Source: JBGSTR01 sp963707135 (GTDB lineage: Bacteria; Pseudomonadota; Gammaproteobacteria; Chromatiales; Chromatiaceae). Taken from it: 64,000 bases of DNA. Positions within the stretch are counted from its first letter, which is position 1. Each line of letters starts with the position of its first letter. Positions 8,420-15,971 of this stretch are shown here, one piece after another. The stretch spans positions 124,001 through 188,000 of the forward strand of contig CAVPOY010000024.1 of the NCBI GenBank assembly GCA_963707135.1, written 5' to 3'. The notes under the pieces are model-generated. The model saw only the letters and a program-made list of their open reading frames with translations, did no database searches and was not told where the DNA came from. The translations under genes and the position numbers were made by a program.

Positions 8420-9609
8420 CAGCGCTCCACCAGAGCAATCCGGGCGTTATACCAATTCATGACCAGCGAAATCAGCAGGCTGACCGTGAGATAGACGACC
8501 ATGGTCATTGCGATCACCTCGACCGCCTGCCCGGTCTGGTTGAGCGTGGTGCCGGCAAAGACGTTGACCAGGTCCGGGTAGCCGATGGCTGTAGCGAGCG
8601 ACGAGTTCTTCAGCAGGTTCAGATATTGGCTCGTCAGCGGCGGGATGATGACCCGCAAGGCCTGCGGGATGATCACCAGGCGCAGGGTCTGCCCGGGCCG
8701 CAACCCGAGAGCCAGCGCGGCCTCTTTCTGGCCCTTTGGAACCGCCAGTATGCCGGCCCGTACGATCTCGGCGATGAAGGCGGCCGTATAGACCGACAGC
8801 GCGATCAACAAGGCGGCAAGCTCGGGGAGCACGACGATTCCGCCGCGGAAATTGAACCCGCCGAGCGCCGGAAGCTCCCAGTCCAGCGGCGCCCCGGCCA
8901 ACAGGTACGCCGCCGATGGCAGAGCTACCAGCATAAGCAGCGCGTAGCCGCCCACCCGCGGCCGATTTCCGGTCCGCAGCTGGCGCAGCCGCGCCCAGCG
9001 ACTCAGCGCCAACGCCGCGATCGCGGCCACTGCCAGCGCAACGCCCACGAGCCCGAATCCGTCCAGTGGCACGGGCTTCGGCAGGTAGAGCCCTCGCAGA
9101 TTGAGAAAGACCGCATCGCCCATCGAAAGGCTCTCGCGCGGCCCCGGCAGGGCCCGCAGCACGGCGAAATACCAGAAGAAGATCTGAAGCAGCAGCGGGA
9201 TGTTGCGGAAAATCTCTATGAATGCGGCGGCCATCCGCGCGATGAGCCAGTTGCCCGAGAGCCGCGCTACCCCTACGGCGAAACCGAAGAGCGTTGCCAG
9301 AACGATGCCCAGCGCCGAGACGAGCAACGTGTTCAGCAGTCCGACGACGAACGTCCGGCCAAACGTCGAGGTCTCCGAGTACGGAATCAGCGTCTGGATG
9401 ATGCCGAAACCGGCCTCCGACGAGAGAAACGAAAACCCGGTGCTGATCCCGCGGCGTTCCAGATTCGTCAGCGTATTGTCGAGGATGTAGGCCAGCAGCG
9501 TCAGAACGGCAGCGAGGAACAGGGCCTGAAGCAGCCAGCCACGGACGCGCGCGTTGCGCCACGGCGAGCCCGCTGCGGGATCGCTTCGGACGCGGACCTG
9601 CTGTCCCAC
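8419..9609 (-). CDS. aapQ: General L-amino-acid ABC transporter, permease
   Basis: Second permease of the Aap importer, 396 residues, starting at GTG. The first helix is near residues 28-45, followed by the conserved segment GFSFLSSEAGFGIIQTLIPYS, diagnostic of AapQ/BztB. The C-terminal EAA loop reads EAALALGLRPGQTLRLVIIP. The gene lies 28 bp after the frameshifted aapJ. It would pair with AapM as a heterodimeric channel. Confidence 0.93.
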   Translation of the reverse strand: MGQQVRVRSDPAAGSPWRNARVRGWLLQALFLAAVLTLLAYILDNTLTNLERRGISTGFSFLSSEAGFGIIQTLIPYSETSTFGRTFVVGLLNTLLVSALGIVLATLFGFAVGVARLSGNWLIARMAAAFIEIFRNIPLLLQIFFWYFAVLRALPGPRESLSMGDAVFLNLRGLYLPKPVPLDGFGLVGVALAVAAIAALALSRWARLRQLRTGNRPRVGGYALLMLVALPSAAYLLAGAPLDWELPALGGFNFRGGIVVLPELAALLIALSVYTAAFIAEIVRAGILAVPKGQKEAALALGLRPGQTLRLVIIPQALRVIIPPLTSQYLNLLKNSSLATAIGYPDLVNVFAGTTLNQTGQAVEVIAMTMVVYLTVSLLISLVMNWYNARIALVER

Positions 9610-9637
9610 CGAACCTACCGGAGTCGCCCGCGGCGTA

Positions 9638-10661
9638 TCAACGGACAGGCGGTGCGTACTGAATTCCGCCGTCCTTCCACAGGGCGTTCAGCCCGCGCTC
9701 GATGGACAGCGGGGAGCCCTTTCCGACGTTGCGGTCGAAGACCTCGGCGTAATTGCCCACTTGCTTGACTACCCGGTAGGCCCAGTCATCCGACAGTCCC
9801 AGACCCTGGCCCTTGATGCCCTCCAGCCCAAGCAACCGCCTGACCTCCGGGTTCGCGCTCGACCTCATTTCGTCGACGTTGGCAGAGCTGACGCCGAGCT
9901 CCTCGGCGTTCGAGCATCGCGAACAGGGTCCAGCGCACGATATTGAACCAGCCGTCGTCGCCCTGACGGACCGCGGGCCCCAGAGGCTCCTTCGAGATCA
10001 CGTCGGGCAGCACGGTGGCATTCTGCGGCTCCGCCAGCTTGATGCGCAGCCCGTAGAGTTGCGACTGGTCGCTGGTGAGCACGTCGCAGCGGCCGGCCTC
10101 GAAACCTTTCACCGTCTGGTCGGCGGTATCGAACACCACCGGTTGGTGCTTCATCCCGTGAGTCCGGAAATAGTCGGCCAGATTCAGCTCGGTGGTCGTG
10201 CCGGCGAGTATGCAGACCGAGGCACCGTCGAGCTCACGGGCGCTCTTGACCCCAAGCGCCTTGGAGACCATGAAGCCCTGACCGTCGTAATAGGAAACGC
10301 CGGTGAAGTTGACGCCCAACGAGGTATCGCGCGTCAGGGTCCAGGTGGTGTTGCGCGACAGTACGTCGATTTCCCCGGTCTGGAGGGCTGTGAGCCGCTC
10401 CTTGGCGGTCAGCGGCGTGTACTTGACCTTGCCCGCATCACCGAGCACCGCGGCGGCGATCGCCCGACAAACATCGACGTCCAATCCAGTCCAGTTGCCC
10501 TTCTCATCCGCGCTCGAAAAACCGGGGAGACCGGTGTTGACCCCACAATGTACGAAGCCCTTCTGTTTCACCGCATCGAGCGTCTGGCCGGCGAACGCGG
10601 CCGCGGGTGCGAACGCAAGGACCATGACAAACGTGAGCGTCAGGCAGTTTCGGGTTGGCAT
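9638..10661 (-). pseudogene. aapJ: aapJ, amino-acid-binding protein, frameshifted
   Basis: Periplasmic binding protein of the Aap importer. A signal peptide (LTFVMVLAFAPAAAFA) is followed by QTLDAVKQKGFVHCGVNTGL and a solute-binding domain (SBP_bac_3). The frame is continuous to NIVRWTLFAML, then an extra base near 9911 (minus strand CTC-G-AACGCCGAG) shifts it. Removing that base restores LNAEELGVSSANVDEMR and continues without interruption to the C-terminus ending YAPPVR, giving about 341 residues, normal for AapJ. The position is not a homopolymer. It may be a real recent mutation or an assembly error; the intact downstream operon favours error or very recent loss. RBS AGGAGG lies about 10 nt before the ATG. 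Confidence 0.85.
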
Positions 10662-10960
10662 GGGTGAATAACCTCCTAGTCTGTTGGCCGAATCTGAGCC
10701 GTGCGCGCGACTGTAGTAGCGAGAATAGACCGCGAATGCGGCTTCGGCGACATCCCGGACCGATCAACCGATTCCGCTGAATGATACGGGGATCGGGCGT
10801 TGAAACTCTAAGGGCCTGACATTGCTCGTGCCGACCGTCGCCGCGCCGTTCCTACCCGTCGCCGGTGTATCCCGATAGCGCCGAGGGCTCGTCTGCTTCC
10901 CCGTGTGCAGGGCTCAGGATGTCATTTCCTAACGGAGGAAGGCGACGCTCGGTGCCGCGA
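10662..10960. other. Intergenic region upstream of aapJ and of the GGA-rich RNA
   Basis: About 300 bp between divergent transcription units. It should hold the promoter of the aap operon (minus) and any upstream activator sites of the GGA-rich RNA (plus). I looked for a GacA/UvrY box (TGTAAG-N6-CTTACA); the nearest match, TGTCATTTCCTAACG near 10920-10934, is too weak to call. No gene is seen. Confidence 0.5.
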
Positions 10961-10998
10961 CATTATTTATCTTATTGTTTTTATTATTAAATTATTCT
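10961..10998 (+). promoter_or_regulatory. AT-rich promoter-like segment for the GGA-rich RNA
   Basis: In an otherwise GC-rich window this stretch is almost purely A/T (CATTATTTATCTTATTG, then TTTTTATTATTAAATTATTC). Several near-consensus -10 hexamers (TATTAA, TAAATT, TATTCT) are available between 10985 and 10998, with a TTGTTT at 10975-10980. I cannot assign a unique -35/-10 pair. Transcription to the right would start near 11000-11010. Confidence 0.5.
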
Positions 10999-11002
10999 GG
11001 CA

Positions 11003-11872
11003 CGCCCCCTGCTTATGACAAAGCGACGACAAAAGGATGCAGGACCCAAGGAAAGGCAGACAGGGACCAACGGGCCGAAACAGGGAACAGACCACAGGCG
11101 AACAGGCGCGAGGCCCCGCGCCATGGACGACGGACGAGAGGGAGCCCAGGGGGCTGGGCCGCCGAGGACGCACAGCGCAACGGGAAGAACAACGAACGGC
11201 CTTGGAAGGCCGCGGCGAACGGGGTCAAGGACGAGACCAGCCGGTTGCCAAACAGAACGGGCATCGGATGCAGACCCGGCCAGGGAAGGCCCGGAGGCAA
11301 CGCCGGCTAGGAAACAGGGACGGACCGGTCGCAAGGACCAGCGACCAACAGCGGGAGAAATAGCGGTCAGGAGCGGCCGGAAGGAGTACCGGAAAGGACC
11401 CGAGAGGCCAAGTGGTCGCAGGACGCGCGTATTCAGCCAGGGATGGCCTCAGGGACGATTGCAGGGAAGAAGCGGCGAAGCGCCATGGATAGGGTGGCAG
11501 CGCGGGACGCGCGAACGGTTAAGGACGCACCCAGGGCCAGGGATGGCCACTACAACGGGAAGCGAAAGAACAGATCGGACGCCGAAGACGCACACGCAAG
11601 TTGGTCGGTAACTGAGTGCACACGGGCAGGGACTGCATACCCGGCCAGGGACGGCACCAAGAAGGATCACAGACTCGAACAGGGATGACAACAAGAACGC
11701 GCATGGACGCGCTGCTGGCAGGGCAGGAACCCAGAGGGTAGCCCGCCGAAGGGCGCAGCTAGGGAAGAACGACAACAACGGGAAGATAGGGTAGCCGAGG
11801 AAGTCTAGGTTCCCCCTGCGGACTCGGCGTAGACCCCCCTGATTCGCCACGGCGATCACGGGGGTCTTTTTT
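11003..11872 (+). ncRNA. Putative giant CsrB/RsmZ-like CsrA-sequestering RNA
   Basis: About 870 nt with no credible gene, from an AT-rich promoter-like segment to a strong terminator. The + strand is extremely T-poor: I count about 54 T in 780 bases (11041-11820). It holds about 45 GGA and no TCC up to 11805; about 26 GGA fit the CsrA core ANGGA, and CAGGGA occurs 11 times (for example 11061, 11281, 11450, 11538, 11646, 11680). Many GGA lie in hairpin loops: 11197-11212 (6 bp, loop UGGA), 11278-11291 (GGCC stem, AGGGAA), 11327-11346 (6 bp, AAGGACCA), 11377-11392, 11482-11498, 11500-11512 (5 bp, GGA triloop), 11535-11548, 11626-11636 (4 bp, GGA triloop), 11699-11712. This is the architecture of CsrB/CsrC/RsmZ decoys of CsrA, but E. 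coli CsrB is only about 370 nt. Start site and function are inferred; csrA is not in the window. Confidence 0.78.
11831..11872 (+). terminator. Intrinsic terminator of the GGA-rich RNA
   Basis: An 8-bp G/C-rich stem (AGACCCCC at 11831-11838 with GGGGGTCT at 11860-11867) is extended by inner pairing TGAT/ATCA and CGC/GCG and runs into six T (11867-11872). An additional outer helix GCCGAG/CTCGGC (11794-11799 with 11823-11828) lies just upstream. This is a textbook rho-independent terminator and fixes the direction of the transcript. Confidence 0.9.
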
Positions 11873-11933
11873 GTTGCGTGCCAAGGGGTAATGGCAACAC
11901 TCGAGGCGGACCGCCGCGGCGGCAACCCCCCCC

Positions 11934-11968
11934 AAAAAAAAGAAGCCGCCCCGAAATCCCGGGGCGGC
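11934..11968 (-). terminator. Intrinsic terminator, minus strand
   Basis: A perfect 9-bp stem (11945-11953 with 11960-11968, GCCGCCCCG and its complement, 6-nt loop) is followed on the minus strand by TTCTTTTTTTT. It faces the terminator of the GGA-rich RNA and would stop transcription from the DUF4405-like gene, about 205 bp away. Confidence 0.8.
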
Positions 11969-12172
11969 ACTTTCCACCACTGAGGAGGTTTACCGACTCC
12001 CCCAAGCCGGCAACTCAAAGGCTAGCCGGACCGGCCATTCCGTTCTGAGGCTTGGTCCACAATTCGCCATTGGCCCGAATCGGATCCCCTCCTAATGGCC
12101 TCAGGGGCGCTTAACAATGGGGACCGCTTCTTTTGGATCTCGGTCTCCTGGAGACGCCAGTCGGGCGCGCCA
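11969..12172. other. Gap between the minus-strand terminator and the DUF4405-like gene
   Basis: About 200 bp with no open frame I can support. It is either an unusually long 3' untranslated region of the DUF4405-like gene or a small minus-strand RNA ending at the 11934-11968 terminator. I recognise no known RNA family. Confidence 0.35.
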
Positions 12173-13054
12173 TCATGGCCGTGGCCTATAGCCGGCGACC
12201 AGCAGGGCCTTCAGCACCTCGATCGGGGTCAGCCCCAGTCTTCCCGCGATCTCGCGCAGGCTCTCCCCGGGCTGGGCCGTGATTCCGGCCTCGGCCAGGC
12301 GCTTTAGCGCCACAGGCTCGTCGAGCCCGGACTCGCCGATGAGATCCCCGAGACGCTTGCGACCAATACCGGTCCCCGAATAGCGGGCCTCGACAGCGTC
12401 CGGGGTCAAGCCGGAAACAGGCGCCGGCGGCGGCGATTTCTCGAATTGGCGGATAATGGCGTAGACCGACATCGGCGTGGTCCCGTTGGCGCGGGCGATG
12501 GTCTCCAGAGAGTCGCGCTCGCTCTCGAAACGGATGCCCTGCGCGTCCAGGGCGGCCAGTGCCGGCTCGAGGTCCAGGTTCAGCCGCATCGCGAGGACCG
12601 TCATGGGAACCGCCTCGGCGTGCCCGAACGGCGGCTCGAGCTCAGGACTGGTGACCCACGCGCCCTTGATGCGGCTGTTCCAGTCTATCACCCAACTCGC
12701 CGGCGGAAGGTTTAGGGCGGCGACCGCCAGTATCGCGACGGTCAGGGCCAGCGAAACGACCAGCTCCTGCTTGATGTGCAGGCCGCCCCGCGTTCGCTCC
12801 GTCAGGTATTTCTTGAACGGCTTCCAATTGAAGACGAGGTGCGTCACCCCCGTGACGATGAACACCCCGCCAAACATCATGTGCACCCAGCCCCACTGGT
12901 CCCTGCCCATGCCGGCGAGGGACCAGTGCACCCAGTAGGCGACGCGGCCATGCGGGACGATGTAGAGGACGATGCCGGTTACCGTCAGCACCACAAAGGA
13001 CCAGGTGACCAGGAAGGCGATCAGCGAGCGCAGCGATTGTTTGTTCTTTATCAT
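12173..13054 (-). CDS. DUF4405-like membrane protein with C-terminal helical repeats
   Basis: A 293-residue membrane protein. Residues ~8-30, 50-75 and 95-115 are hydrophobic helices containing histidines (VHWSLAGMGRDQWGWVH, GVTHLVFNW) spaced like heme ligands of b561/DUF4405 proteins. The C-terminal half is soluble, with two related units (DSLETIARANGTTPMSVYAI and ESLREIAGRLGLTPIEVLKA) resembling small helical or LysM-like modules. The start MIKNKQSL is preceded by a GGGGGGAAGGGG tract; alternative starts upstream would put extra residues before the first helix. It may bind heme and act in electron transfer. Copy 1 of a dispersed repeat lies directly upstream, in its probable 5' leader. Confidence 0.7.
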   Translation of the reverse strand: MIKNKQSLRSLIAFLVTWSFVVLTVTGIVLYIVPHGRVAYWVHWSLAGMGRDQWGWVHMMFGGVFIVTGVTHLVFNWKPFKKYLTERTRGGLHIKQELVVSLALTVAILAVAALNLPPASWVIDWNSRIKGAWVTSPELEPPFGHAEAVPMTVLAMRLNLDLEPALAALDAQGIRFESERDSLETIARANGTTPMSVYAIIRQFEKSPPPAPVSGLTPDAVEARYSGTGIGRKRLGDLIGESGLDEPVALKRLAEAGITAQPGESLREIAGRLGLTPIEVLKALLVAGYRPRP

Positions 13055-13110
13055 CCCCTTCCCCCCGGACATTACCCGATGAGCTTCGAACCCGTGGTTA
13101 ACCAGGGAAA

Positions 13111-13257
13111 TGCTGATCGAATGCCATCCTGGCACTTGATCAGCTCGCATTCCGAGAGGCGCGACTCTCAGAACAACGAATTTTCAATGGGTTACATCCG
13201 TTGAACACGCCGGGCCATCCTTGCCCCGGACGGGAAACCCAGAAGATCGGCGTTTCG
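13111..13257. repeat. Dispersed palindromic repeat, copy 1 (split)
   Basis: Two blocks match the repeats at 15121-15196 and 58277-58350: TGCCATCCTGGCACTTGATC with flanks (13111-13149), and GCCATCCTTGCCCCGGACGG with flanks (about 13210-13257, ending in GATCGGCGTTTC). Unrelated sequence of about 60 bp separates them. On the minus strand the first block forms the hairpin GCCA-GGA-TGGC. It lies in the leader of the DUF4405-like gene. Confidence 0.75.
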
Positions 13258-13403
13258 CTAGTTTACGTGGAGAGCCCACGGGCGTGTACCAGGCGAGGAG
13301 CGTCGCTTCAGCGCAGCGGTCGCTTCAGTACGCCGGCGGCCGATGTCCTCGCGGGCCGTTTCGCTTACCCTGTTCGCCGCCATAAACGCGGGAGACCCTC
13401 GCC

Positions 13404-15086
13404 TTGAGCTCAGATCACCTCAATCAGGAAACCGTCGTACGTGGCCTCCCGCGACGAGGACTCGGCGGCCGCGTCTGGGGATGGTTCGACCGGAACATCC
13501 TCGAGCTCGGCCGAGAAATGCGTCTCTCCTACCTGCCTCCGCTGATGGTCTATATGGCGGCCGGCATCTCCGGCCTGACCGCCATCGTCGGAACCTTCTT
13601 CGTCAAGGACTATCTCGGGCTCTCGGCCGCGTTCCTGGCGTCACTCGGCTTCTGGGCCGGCATTCCCTGGGCGCTGAAGATGCCCCTCGGCCATCTCGTC
13701 GATCTGATCTGGCGGCACAAGTCGTTGATGGTCTACGCGGGCGCGACCATGATCGCCGGTAGCCTCCTGATCATGATCGGGCTGCTGGCGCGGCCGGACA
13801 CGATGGCACAAGTGATGCCGGTGGCGGCCTGGTACGTGCTCAGCGCCCTGCTCGCGCCCATCGGCTATGTGGTGCAGGACGTCGTCGCCGACGCGATGAC
13901 GGTCGAGGCGGTCCCCCGCGTGGACTCAACGGGTACGCCGATCGATGCCCCCACGCGCCGCCTGATGCACACGACCATGCAAACTCTCGGGCGGGTGGCG
14001 ATCATTGGCGGCGGCATCATCGTGTCGTTGGCGAACGTGTTCCTGTTCAGCGGTGTCGAGGACATGTCCGAGCCGCAGAAGGTCGACACCTACATCCTGA
14101 TCTACGAACTGGCGCTGCTGATACCGGCGGTATCTGTGCTCGGCGTCGTCCTCGCCGGCCTCCTGAGGCGCCGCCAGCAGCGCCGACTGAAGGCACAGGG
14201 CTTCTCGGCGGCCGAGGCGCGCGAGATGACCCATGCCAAGACGGAGCCAACGGCACCGAACTGGTGGATCCTCGGCGGTAGCCTGGTTTTCGTGGTGTTC
14301 ACGGTCACCCTGGGACTTGGCGAGGTCCCCTACAACCAGGAGATCATTTTCGCGGGCTCGCTGATCATCATCCTGTTCCTCATGAACCGGCTGGTACAGG
14401 TTCTGGACCCGGAGGCGAGACTGTTTCTGGTAGGCACGGCGCTGGTCATCTTCGTCTACCGGGCGATGCCCGGTCCCGGGGCCGGCCAGACCTGGTGGAT
14501 GATCGACCAGCTCGGCTTCGATCAGCAGTTCCTGTCGATCTTGTCCCTGATCGGCAGCACGCTGACACTATTCGGGATGTTCCTCTTCCGCCGCTTCATG
14601 GCGGAGCGCTCCATCGCCTACGTCGTGGTGTTTCTGACGATCGTGGGCTCATTGCTGTACGTGCCGATCATCGGCATGTATTTCGGGCTTCACGAGTGGA
14701 CGTCGGCGCTCACTGGCGGGGTTGTCGACGCCCGGTTTATCGCGCTGGTGGACACGGCGCTGGAGTCGCCGCTCGGTCAGATCGCGATGATCCCGATGCT
14801 GGCCTGGATCGCCAACTCGGCGCCGGCCGGGCTCAAGGCAACCTTCTTTGCCGTCATGGCCTCGTTCACCAATCTCGCGCTTTCGGCCAGCCAGCTCGGC
14901 ACCAAGTACCTGAACCAGTTTTTCACGGTTACGCGCGAGGTCAAGGATCAGGCGAGCGGCGCGGTGAGCGTTCCGGCGGACTACAGCGAGCTCGGCACCC
15001 TGATGATCACGGCGATGCTGATCGGGGTCGCGCTGCCGATCGCCGCGGTAATCCTGGTCAAGGTAACGCGGTTACGCACCGCCTAG
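13404..15086 (+). CDS. MFS transporter, BT1/folate-biopterin-like
   Basis: A 560-residue polytopic membrane protein with about 12-14 hydrophobic segments. The segment YVVQDVVADAMTVEAVPR near residue 155 resembles the D-x-V-x-D-A motif of the BT1 (folate-biopterin) branch of the major facilitator superfamily, and a conserved N-terminal motif (FFVKDYLGLSAAFLASLGFW) precedes it. The start is TTG, 8 nt after GGAGA, giving MSSDHLNQ. Cargo is unknown; BT1 proteins carry pterins in some organisms, but bacterial members are uncharacterised. The gene stands alone and is flanked by two direct copies of the dispersed repeat. Confidence 0.75.
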   Translation: MSSDHLNQETVVRGLPRRGLGGRVWGWFDRNILELGREMRLSYLPPLMVYMAAGISGLTAIVGTFFVKDYLGLSAAFLASLGFWAGIPWALKMPLGHLVDLIWRHKSLMVYAGATMIAGSLLIMIGLLARPDTMAQVMPVAAWYVLSALLAPIGYVVQDVVADAMTVEAVPRVDSTGTPIDAPTRRLMHTTMQTLGRVAIIGGGIIVSLANVFLFSGVEDMSEPQKVDTYILIYELALLIPAVSVLGVVLAGLLRRRQQRRLKAQGFSAAEAREMTHAKTEPTAPNWWILGGSLVFVVFTVTLGLGEVPYNQEIIFAGSLIIILFLMNRLVQVLDPEARLFLVGTALVIFVYRAMPGPGAGQTWWMIDQLGFDQQFLSILSLIGSTLTLFGMFLFRRFMAERSIAYVVVFLTIVGSLLYVPIIGMYFGLHEWTSALTGGVVDARFIALVDTALESPLGQIAMIPMLAWIANSAPAGLKATFFAVMASFTNLALSASQLGTKYLNQFFTVTREVKDQASGAVSVPADYSELGTLMITAMLIGVALPIAAVILVKVTRLRTA

Positions 15087-15120
15087 GCGCTATTCGGCAT
15101 TCCGCCAAGGAGATACCGAT

Positions 15121-15196
15121 CACACGCCATCCTGGCACTTGATCAGCTCGCCCATCGTTGCCCCAGACGGGAAACGCTATAGATCGGCGTTTCCCG
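15121..15196. repeat. Dispersed palindromic repeat, copy 2
   Basis: This is the most compact copy. The shared core CGCCATCCTGGCACTTGATC is followed by AGCTCG and then TTGCCCCAGACGGGAAACGC. A perfect 10-bp inverted repeat (15168-15177 with 15187-15196) closes it. On the minus strand the core forms GCCA-GGA-TGGC. The copy lies between the converging MFS and nnrU genes, so it could also act as a transcript end, although no U-run follows. Confidence 0.75.
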
Positions 15197-15220
15197 GATG
15201 GGACTTGCAGCGGGCGGGCC

Positions 15221-15793
15221 TCAGCCGATCGGCGAGACGCCGATCAGCCAACGGTGCAACCCGAAGACAAAGGCGACGTAGAGCGCCAGGCCGGCGATCA
15301 CGGCGACGGCATCGTTGAGCCTCGACGGCGGGGCGCCCGGGACCGGCCTCTGCTCGCGGCGCTTCATCGAGATGCGGTCAAGGACGGCCCATACCAGGAA
15401 AGAGCCGAACAGCAGCAGGTCCGCCAGCGTTCCGTTCGCGAGCAGATGCGCAAAGGCCCAGAGCTTGGTGGCGGCCAGCATCGGGTGCCCGGTGGCGGCC
15501 TTGATGCGACCCGGTAAATAGGCCGCGAGCAGCAACGGGAACACGGGCACCATCAGCAGCATCGCCAGGTGTCGCAGCCCGACCGGCGGCGTATAGAGCA
15601 CAACCGGCTCCTGCCGGGCGAGTCCGTAACCGACGGCGATAAGCGCCAGGCCGGCGCCGGCGATCAGGGCGTAGAGCGCCTTCCATGTCCACTCCCCCAT
15701 GCGGGCCGCGACTCGGTCGCGGCCCGCGTCGTTCACGATGGACACCGAATGGATTCCGAAGAACAGAACCAAACCGAGTACCAACAAATTCAT
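15221..15793 (-). CDS. NnrU family membrane protein
   Basis: A 190-residue protein with about six transmembrane helices that matches the NnrU family (FFGIHSVSIV near the start, GHPMLAATKLWAFAHLLANG near residue 100). NnrU is associated with nitric-oxide metabolism in denitrifiers, and the family resembles isoprenoid-linked methyltransferase-like membrane proteins; its reaction is not established. The start MNLLVLGL is chosen because AGGAG lies 7 nt upstream. No denitrification genes are nearby, although a nitrous-oxide-stimulated-promoter family gene lies 1.5 kb away. Confidence 0.85.
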   Translation of the reverse strand: MNLLVLGLVLFFGIHSVSIVNDAGRDRVAARMGEWTWKALYALIAGAGLALIAVGYGLARQEPVVLYTPPVGLRHLAMLLMVPVFPLLLAAYLPGRIKAATGHPMLAATKLWAFAHLLANGTLADLLLFGSFLVWAVLDRISMKRREQRPVPGAPPSRLNDAVAVIAGLALYVAFVFGLHRWLIGVSPIG

Positions 15794-15971
15794 AACTGAT
15801 CTCCTGGGGAAAGGCTGATTCAATCAGCGCGTTCCGTAAGCGCAAGCGAGGACTTTAACACGCCGCCACGGGTGCTCAGGATCCCGGCATCGCGGCGCCG
15901 CCCTTGGAATCGCCTCCCAGGTGGCGGATCATTGCCACCAGACTACGACAGCCGATACGACCAGGAAGCCC

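Noticed and set aside
9638..9868. A separate 76-residue gene after aapJ
   Set aside because: It is the C-terminal part of AapJ displaced by a one-base frameshift, not an independent gene.
10920..10934. Possible GacA/UvrY box (TGTCATTTCCTAACG) upstream of the GGA-rich RNA
   Set aside because: Symmetry and match to TGTAAG-N6-CTTACA are too poor to call.
11015..11611. A 198-residue Arg/Gly-rich open frame on the + strand, with other overlapping frames
   Set aside because: All three + frames are open over long stretches because the sequence is T-poor and every stop codon begins with T. The product is low-complexity, has no domain, and the stretch is better explained by a GGA-rich structured RNA.
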